Assembly: GCA_030549335.1 (NCBI GenBank)
Contig: CM060196.1
Coordinates: forward strand, 20,418,501-20,482,500
DNA from: Pontederia crassipes
Taxonomy: Eukaryota > Streptophyta > Magnoliopsida > Commelinales > Pontederiaceae
Direction of reading: 5' to 3'
DNA: 64,000 bases
Every line of letters begins with the position of its first letter. Within the stretch, counting starts at the first letter, position 1. The translations under genes and the position numbers were made by a program. This document shows, in pieces, positions 63,350-64,000 of the stretch. The notes below the pieces were generated by a model. That model did no database searches, was not told the DNA's origin, and was given only the letters and a program-made list of their open reading frames with translations.

Positions 63350-64000
63350 TCACACTAAAAAATAAGTGCTTAATATTCTCACTAGCATTATTGCACAAAA
63401 CACAAATGATGTCTACCTCAGGCTGTCAATGGGATCTATAAGATTTGGTGAGGAGTCACTCACATTGTAGAAGCCAAAGCTGAGCTCTTTCATATAATTG
63501 CATAGTCCGATTTCAAGTCAACATAAGTTGCACTTAACATTTCATATACTTTCAGGGCTGAAAAATCATACTCAACTATCCTTTATATTATCTTTAGGAG
63601 CATATCCATTCAATTTATCAAGTAAGTCAACAAAATCATCTATTCGTTGTTCTGACAAATTACTTGTGAAAGATGGCAGCCAAGTCCCATTGTGACCTCC
63701 CGATGTAGACCAATATTTTGCCACCTTAATGTCTTTATCCTTTGCTATGGCATACAACCTAGGCAATAATTGTGCTAGTGATTCATAGCCAGCCCAGGGA
63801 TCTTTCCAAAAATGAAGCTCTCTTCCATTACCTAACCTCAACGAAATGCATGGTCTAATCTTAGGTAATGTAGCCATCACCCCTTTCCAAAAAGACGAGC
63901 ATCCACTTGGTGTCGCAATTTGTTATTTCCAAGATAGAACTCTCCCATGACATGGAAGATAACAGATGATCATATGTCATTTGAATCGCTCAAGCACATT
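63350..64000 (-). pseudogene. LINE (L1-type) ORF2 3' end, decayed
   Basis: The - strand reads SSFWKGVMATLPKIRPCIS, then RLGNGRELHFWKDPWAG and LAQLLPRLYAIAKDKD. This is the region after the reverse transcriptase in plant L1 ORF2. Further along, near 63380-63420, CVLCNNASENIKHLFF matches the zf-RVT zinc-binding motif. Stops and shifts are present. The RT part would lie beyond the window's right edge. Confidence 0.8.

Overview
The window is nuclear DNA from a flowering plant. It is AT-rich with long intergenic stretches, interrupted genes with GT-AG introns, and dense transposable elements. The GC-rich first exon and leader of the PEPCK gene lean towards a monocot; this is inference, and the species is not identified. 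No bacterial, organellar or CRISPR features were seen.

Three cellular genes can be modelled. (1) ATP-dependent phosphoenolpyruvate carboxykinase, + strand, 25443-30408, 12 coding exons, 671 aa, apparently intact. (2) A FAR1-RELATED SEQUENCE (FRS/FHY3 family) transcription factor, - strand, 51403-48320: a domesticated Mutator-like transposase with two FAR1 DNA-binding domains. (3) A DUS2-type tRNA-dihydrouridine synthase, + strand, 52583-57137, 9 exons, 320 aa. Genes 2 and 3 are head to head and share a 1.2-kb divergent promoter region.

The rest is mostly repeats. From 1 to 13 kb there is degenerate LTR-like sequence with tandem repeats, split by a complete 6.9-kb CACTA element (3685-10612) with a 3-bp target duplication. 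That CACTA element itself holds a nested LTR-like block with a degenerate ~180-bp array. A second CACTA remnant follows. From 13.7 to 14.7 kb there are two inverted-repeat MITEs. From 16 to 25 kb there are microsatellites, an LTR remnant, a small CACTA element with a ~21-bp GC-rich array, a 111-bp alternating purine-pyrimidine tract and a G-run. From 31 to 47 kb lies a nested graveyard: hAT-like MITEs, a Ty3/gypsy LTR and gag-pol broken off in reverse transcriptase, joined to an inverted Ty1/copia element that carries a solo LTR. A ~700-bp direct duplication flanks most of this cluster.

The DUS gene carries a 909-bp TRIM-type miniature retrotransposon in intron 4. Downstream of it are two copies of a SINE ending in TTG repeats. 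The second copy sits at the 3' end of a 972-bp insertion with a perfect 16-bp target-site duplication, and the 5' end of that insertion is a myosin XI exon. This is the strongest unusual signal: apparent co-retrotransposition of an unspliced host-gene fragment using a SINE 3' end. The right edge holds another copia integrase fragment, a small DNA transposon and the 3' end of a LINE on the - strand.
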